Of a stretch of DNA of 39,368 bases, positions 36,496 through 39,368 are shown one piece after another. Location: positions 4,252,824 to 4,292,191 of the forward strand of contig CP070678.1 in NCBI GenBank assembly GCA_020352515.1. Direction: 5' to 3'. The notes under the pieces were generated by a model. It searched no databases. It was given only the letters and a program-made list of their open reading frames with translations, and had not been told where the DNA came from. Position numbers and translations under genes: made by a program. Within the stretch, counting starts at the first letter, position 1, and every line of letters starts with the position of its first letter. The stretch is from Phycisphaerales bacterium (lineage in GTDB: Bacteria > Planctomycetota > Phycisphaerae > Sedimentisphaerales > Anaerobacaceae).

Positions 36496-36569
36496 TACGC
36501 CCGGCAGGACTCGAACCTGCGACCTCCGGTTTAGGAAACCGATGCTCTATCCTACTGAGCTACGAGCGC
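36496..36569 (-). tRNA. tRNA-Arg, anticodon CCU
   Basis: 74 nucleotides on the minus strand. Acceptor arms GCGCTCG and CGGGCGT pair with G-U at 1-72 and at 5-68; the D stem is GCTC/GAGC; the anticodon arm is TCGGT-TTCCTAA-ACCGG, giving anticodon CCT; the T arm is GCAGG-TTCGAGT-CCTGC; discriminator A. CCA is not encoded. It reads AGG codons. It has a promoter upstream and an integrase remnant overlapping its 3' half. Confidence 0.96.
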
Positions 36570-36589
36570 GTTAGTCTTCAAGCTTTTGG

Positions 36590-36619
36590 AGTTTAACGAT
36601 TTGCGGCTTAGCATGTCAA
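36590..36619 (-). promoter_or_regulatory. Promoter of tRNA-Arg
   Basis: On the minus strand, perfect TTGACA (36614-36619), an 18-base spacer and TAAACT (36590-36595). Transcription would start near 36583, about 14 bases before the tRNA. Confidence 0.6.
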
Positions 36620-37113
36620 TTGAATTCACGACGGCCCCACGGGGGCACGGGGGGATTTGCCGGAACCTCGGTGGGGTCACCTTCACATTCAGGCGTAGTT
36701 GCAGCGATACTGAGTGTTTGCATACCGGTTCGTGTAGGGCAGCAGGACCGATATGGACCTTATTACGACGTTCCGGGACGGTGCTTTGAGCAGCGGCCGC
36801 ACCCAAGCGCGAGAACAGGGCATTTGTCGCTTGTCCAGAGGGGCGTGATTTGGTAGAATACACTAACGGGTTTGTAGTGGTAATCGCAGCTTCGGCGACT
36901 GGGGCTGTGATGCTGTATGAGTCGAGGTCGGGAGGAAGGATGTTGTGGGGGATATGTTTGTGGCTTTTGGCGCCTGACGGTTTGCCGCGACGGATCTTTG
37001 TCCGCGTTGGCAGACCGGGAGTTGAGTAAGGCGATTATGTCGGGCCGATCTGTTGTCGGCGTAATTCAGGCGGGCCCAACGGTGGAGATTGAAACAGGAG
37101 GAAACGGTCATTC
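36620..37113 (+). other. Spacer between tRNA-Arg and the second PQQ-type gene
   Basis: About 490 bases without a convincing gene. It contains a short stem (GCCCC-ACG-GGGGC) near 36634, a promoter candidate at 36831-36859, and a roughly 250-base leader before 37114. A hydrophobic in-frame stretch (VVVIAASATGAVMLYES) after 36868 ends at a TAA near 37029 and has no clear start. Confidence 0.35.
36831..36859 (+). promoter_or_regulatory. Candidate promoter of the second PQQ-type gene
   Basis: TTGTCC (36831-36836), a 17-base spacer and TAGAAT (36854-36859). It would give a leader of about 250 bases before ATG 37114. Confidence 0.42.
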
Positions 37114-39368
37114 ATGAGAAGAAAAGCCATATTGCTTGCAGTTTTTGTCTGTCCGGCGGTGGCGCCATTTGTCATGTTGATAGCAGGGGCCCAGGGGCCG
37201 ACACAAGAGCAGCGGGCCAGAGAGATACTGGAGGCTACGGGGGTCAAAGGGGGTCTTATTGTTCACGTTGGCTGTGGTGACGGGCGTTTGACTGCGGCGC
37301 TGTGCGCTGGCGACGGCTATCTCGTTCACGGCCTGGATACCGAGGCGGAGAACGTGGAAGAGGCCCGGCGTCACATCCGCTCGCTGGGCCTGTACAGCAG
37401 GGTGACGGCCGAGCGTTTGACAGGCGACCAGCTTCCATACGTTGATAACCTGGTAAATCTGATCGTTTCGGAGCGGGCGATGGTGGTCGCGGGGGACGAG
37501 GTTCTACGAGTGCTGGCTCCCAACGGCGTGGCGTACGTTCAGGAGGGGGGCGAATGGGTCAAGACGGTCAAGCCGCGGCCGGAGGAGATTGACGAGTGGA
37601 CGCACTACCTGCACGATGCGACCGGCAATGCTGTGGGCCAGGATTCGGTGGTCGGGCCACCTCGGCGGTTCCAATGGGTAGGCAGCCCAAGATGGTCGCG
37701 ACATCACGACCGTATGGCCAGCACCAGCGCATGTGTATCGGCTGGGGGGCGCATTTTCTATATCATCGACGAGGGATCGCGGGCCAGCATTCAGCTGCCG
37801 TCGAGCTGGACGCTCGTGGCCAGGGATGCATTCAACGGCACAATCCTCTGGAAGCGGCCGATTGCGGCCTGGATGACGCAGTTGTGGCCTTTCAAGAGCG
37901 GGCCGGCGCAACTGCCCCGGCGTCTGGTCGCCGATGGGGATAGGGTCTATGTTACGTTGGGGCTAGACGGGGCGGCGCTTAGCATGCTCGACGCGGCAAC
38001 GGGCGAGATAATCCGCACGTACGAAGGGACGCAAATGACCGAAGAGCTGGTCTTCTCAGAGGGCGTGCTGTTTGCCATGGTCAAGGAGAATCCCCCGGCA
38101 ACGAGGTGGAACGAGTATATGCCAAAGCACCGGAGCGTTGGCAGCGCCAAGACTCGTGTGGCCGACGAGTGGCCGTGGGACCGGGCAAACCGGCGGATTA
38201 TGGCCATCGAGGCCGAGAGCGGGAATGTTCTCTGGCAGAAGGAGTATCCGGTGGCTCCGCTGACACTGGGGGCGGATGCGAACGGGGTATTCTTCCACGA
38301 TGCCGAGAAGATCGTTTGCCTGGACAGGCGGAGCGGTGAGCAGTTATGGGGTTCTTCGCCCGTGGCGGTGACCACGCCCATGGCGGCGAACTTCGGCCCG
38401 ACACTGGTGATATACGAAGGTGTTGTCCTGTTCGCGGGGGGCAATCCATCGAGGATTCTGACGGCTCTGTCGGCGGAGACGGGCCAGACGTTGTGGACAT
38501 CGAACTACGACCCATCCGGGCACAACAGTCCGCACGACCTTTTGGTCATAGGTGGACTGGCCTGGGCCGGGGCAACTGCCGGCCGCACTCATTCAGGCAT
38601 ATTCAAGGGTTGGGATCCGTATACGGGTGAGGTCAAAAAACAGTTTCCCCCCGACGTTGATATAGACTGGTTCCATCACAGGTGCTATCGATCAAGAGCT
38701 ACCGAGCGATATATCCTGCCTTCGAGAGCAGGGGTCGAGTTCATTGATTTCTCAAAGGAGCACTGGACCACGCAGCACTGGGTGAGGGGCGGATGCCTTT
38801 ACGGGGTGATGCCGTGCAACGGGCTTCTTTATACGCCGCCTCACGATTGTGCGTGCTTTTTCGAGGCGAAGCTGAGCGGTTTCTGCGCGCTGGCGGCGGC
38901 TCGCACGGGCCGAGAGCATCCTGAGGCGGTTCCGGACGAAGAGCGGCTCGAGCGGGGCCCCGCGTATGGGCGGGCGCCGTCTGAGCAGGCGGGCGAGGCT
39001 GACTGGCCCACTTATCGTCACGATGCGGCGCGGAGCGGGTACACCCGCTCTATCGTCCCAGCGGAACTGAAACCGGCGTGGGAAAGGCAGCTTGAGGGCG
39101 GGCTAACGAGCATTGTAGTGGCCAATGGCTTGGTGTATGTAGCTGCGGCAGACAGTCACACGCTTTACGCACTGGGCGAAGAAGACGGAGAGATTAGATG
39201 GAGCTACACAGCCGGAGGCCGAATCGACTCGCCTCCAACAATCTACAAGGGACTGGCCCTGTTCGGTTGCGCCGACGGGCGTGTGTATTGTCTTGATGCG
39301 TCCGATGGCGAGGTAGTTTGGAGGTTTCAGGCGGCGCCTCAGGATTTGCGCATGACGGCGTTCGAACA
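37114..39368 (+). CDS. Second exported methyltransferase-like/PQQ-propeller protein (runs off right edge)
   Basis: 751 codons are visible, with no stop before the window ends. The signal peptide is MRRKAILLAVFVCPAVAPF and following; AGGAGG lies about 12 bases before ATG 37114. It aligns from end to end with the protein at 21875-25840: HVGCGDGRLT sits at the same residues (51-60), then LPYVDNLVNLIVSE, IDEWTHYLHDATGNAVG, GPPRRFQWV, RIFYIIDEGSRAS, RDAFNGTILWKRPI, WFHHRC, PHDCACFFEAKLSGF, WPTYRHDAARSG and YTAGGRIDSPPT. By eye well over half the residues match. The C-terminal LamG region would lie outside the window. It is in the opposite orientation to its paralogue, about 11 kb away. Function is unknown. 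Confidence 0.82.
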   Translation, partial: MRRKAILLAVFVCPAVAPFVMLIAGAQGPTQEQRAREILEATGVKGGLIVHVGCGDGRLTAALCAGDGYLVHGLDTEAENVEEARRHIRSLGLYSRVTAERLTGDQLPYVDNLVNLIVSERAMVVAGDEVLRVLAPNGVAYVQEGGEWVKTVKPRPEEIDEWTHYLHDATGNAVGQDSVVGPPRRFQWVGSPRWSRHHDRMASTSACVSAGGRIFYIIDEGSRASIQLPSSWTLVARDAFNGTILWKRPIAAWMTQLWPFKSGPAQLPRRLVADGDRVYVTLGLDGAALSMLDAATGEIIRTYEGTQMTEELVFSEGVLFAMVKENPPATRWNEYMPKHRSVGSAKTRVADEWPWDRANRRIMAIEAESGNVLWQKEYPVAPLTLGADANGVFFHDAEKIVCLDRRSGEQLWGSSPVAVTTPMAANFGPTLVIYEGVVLFAGGNPSRILTALSAETGQTLWTSNYDPSGHNSPHDLLVIGGLAWAGATAGRTHSGIFKGWDPYTGEVKKQFPPDVDIDWFHHRCYRSRATERYILPSRAGVEFIDFSKEHWTTQHWVRGGCLYGVMPCNGLLYTPPHDCACFFEAKLSGFCALAAARTGREHPEAVPDEERLERGPAYGRAPSEQAGEADWPTYRHDAARSGYTRSIVPAELKPAWERQLEGGLTSIVVANGLVYVAAADSHTLYALGEEDGEIRWSYTAGGRIDSPPTIYKGLALFGCADGRVYCLDASDGEVVWRFQAAPQDLRMTAFE

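Larger units (their letters stand above)
36225..36596 (+). pseudogene. C-terminal tail of a decayed tyrosine integrase, overlapping tRNA-Arg
   Basis: The frame encodes DLSLPSSQKQAAAGTDGK, then LTPQLTPELTPAAF, a Ser/Asn-rich stretch, and RPAGLEPATSGL where it runs through the antisense of the tRNA. LTPxLTP repeats and a tail ending inside a tRNA are typical, from memory, of planctomycete tyrosine recombinases whose attachment site is the tRNA. No catalytic domain (R...HxxR...Y) is present upstream; the M60 gene lies there instead. I therefore read it as the scar of an integrated element whose integrase body is lost. The PAGLEPATSGL part on its own is a known artefact of translating tRNA genes and is not evidence. 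Confidence 0.5.

Overview
This window looks like an accessory glycan-degradation island of an anaerobic member of the Planctomycetota, most likely a Phycisphaerae or Sedimentisphaerales relative. That placement is inferred from gene style: a DUF1573 protein, Tat-exported Gfo/Idh/MocA oxidoreductases, DUF1080 modules, exported methyltransferase-like/PQQ-propeller giants, an RHS tip fragment, and the LTPxLTP tail of a planctomycete-type integrase. Gene density is moderate, coding sequence is GC-rich, and intergenic gaps are long. No SusC/SusD or TonB-dependent transporter is present.

Layout. (1) The left edge (1-1.45 kb, minus strand) holds the start of a DUF1573 exported protein, a small membrane-anchored protein, and two gene scraps: an RHS-core tip and the C-terminus of a Gfo/Idh/MocA oxidoreductase. 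(2) A minus-strand operon (10.83 -> 1.45 kb) encodes a GH30-like glycosidase, a polysaccharide deacetylase-GH78 rhamnosidase fusion and a GH38 alpha-mannosidase. (3) A 1.06-kb divergent spacer carries two identical copies of a 15-base palindromic operator, one near each operon. (4) A plus-strand operon (11.9-21.8 kb) encodes a GH29 fucosidase, a Tat-exported sulfatase, a GH29-F5/8C-DUF1080 fusion, a GH2 beta-galactosidase-like enzyme and an exported oxidoreductase. (5) Converging on it, in the minus direction, are a PocR-AraC regulator (with a clear sigma70-type promoter) and a 1321-residue exported protein joining a Rossmann methyltransferase-like domain, a PQQ-type propeller and LamG. (6) Divergent from the regulator are formate-tetrahydrofolate ligase and a methyltransferase corrinoid protein, then a DUF2961/GH172 enzyme and a GH36-like/M60 peptidase fusion. 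(7) Next come a decayed integrase tail overlapping a tRNA-Arg(CCU), and finally a second methyltransferase-like/PQQ protein that runs off the right edge.

How it may work together. The exported enzymes could strip fucose, rhamnose, mannose, galactose and sulfate from a complex sulfated, acetylated heteroglycan or glycoprotein, with the M60 domain cutting peptide near O-glycans. Fucose and rhamnose can be fermented to 1,2-propanediol, and PocR domains are known sensors of such diols, so the PocR-AraC protein may link sugar breakdown to cobalamin-dependent metabolism. The ligase and corrinoid pair suggests C1 (methyl) handling, possibly from O-methylated sugars, but no corrinoid methyltransferase is visible here. 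The most unusual elements are the two exported methyltransferase-like/PQQ proteins, the glycosidase-M60 fusion and the deacetylase-rhamnosidase fusion.
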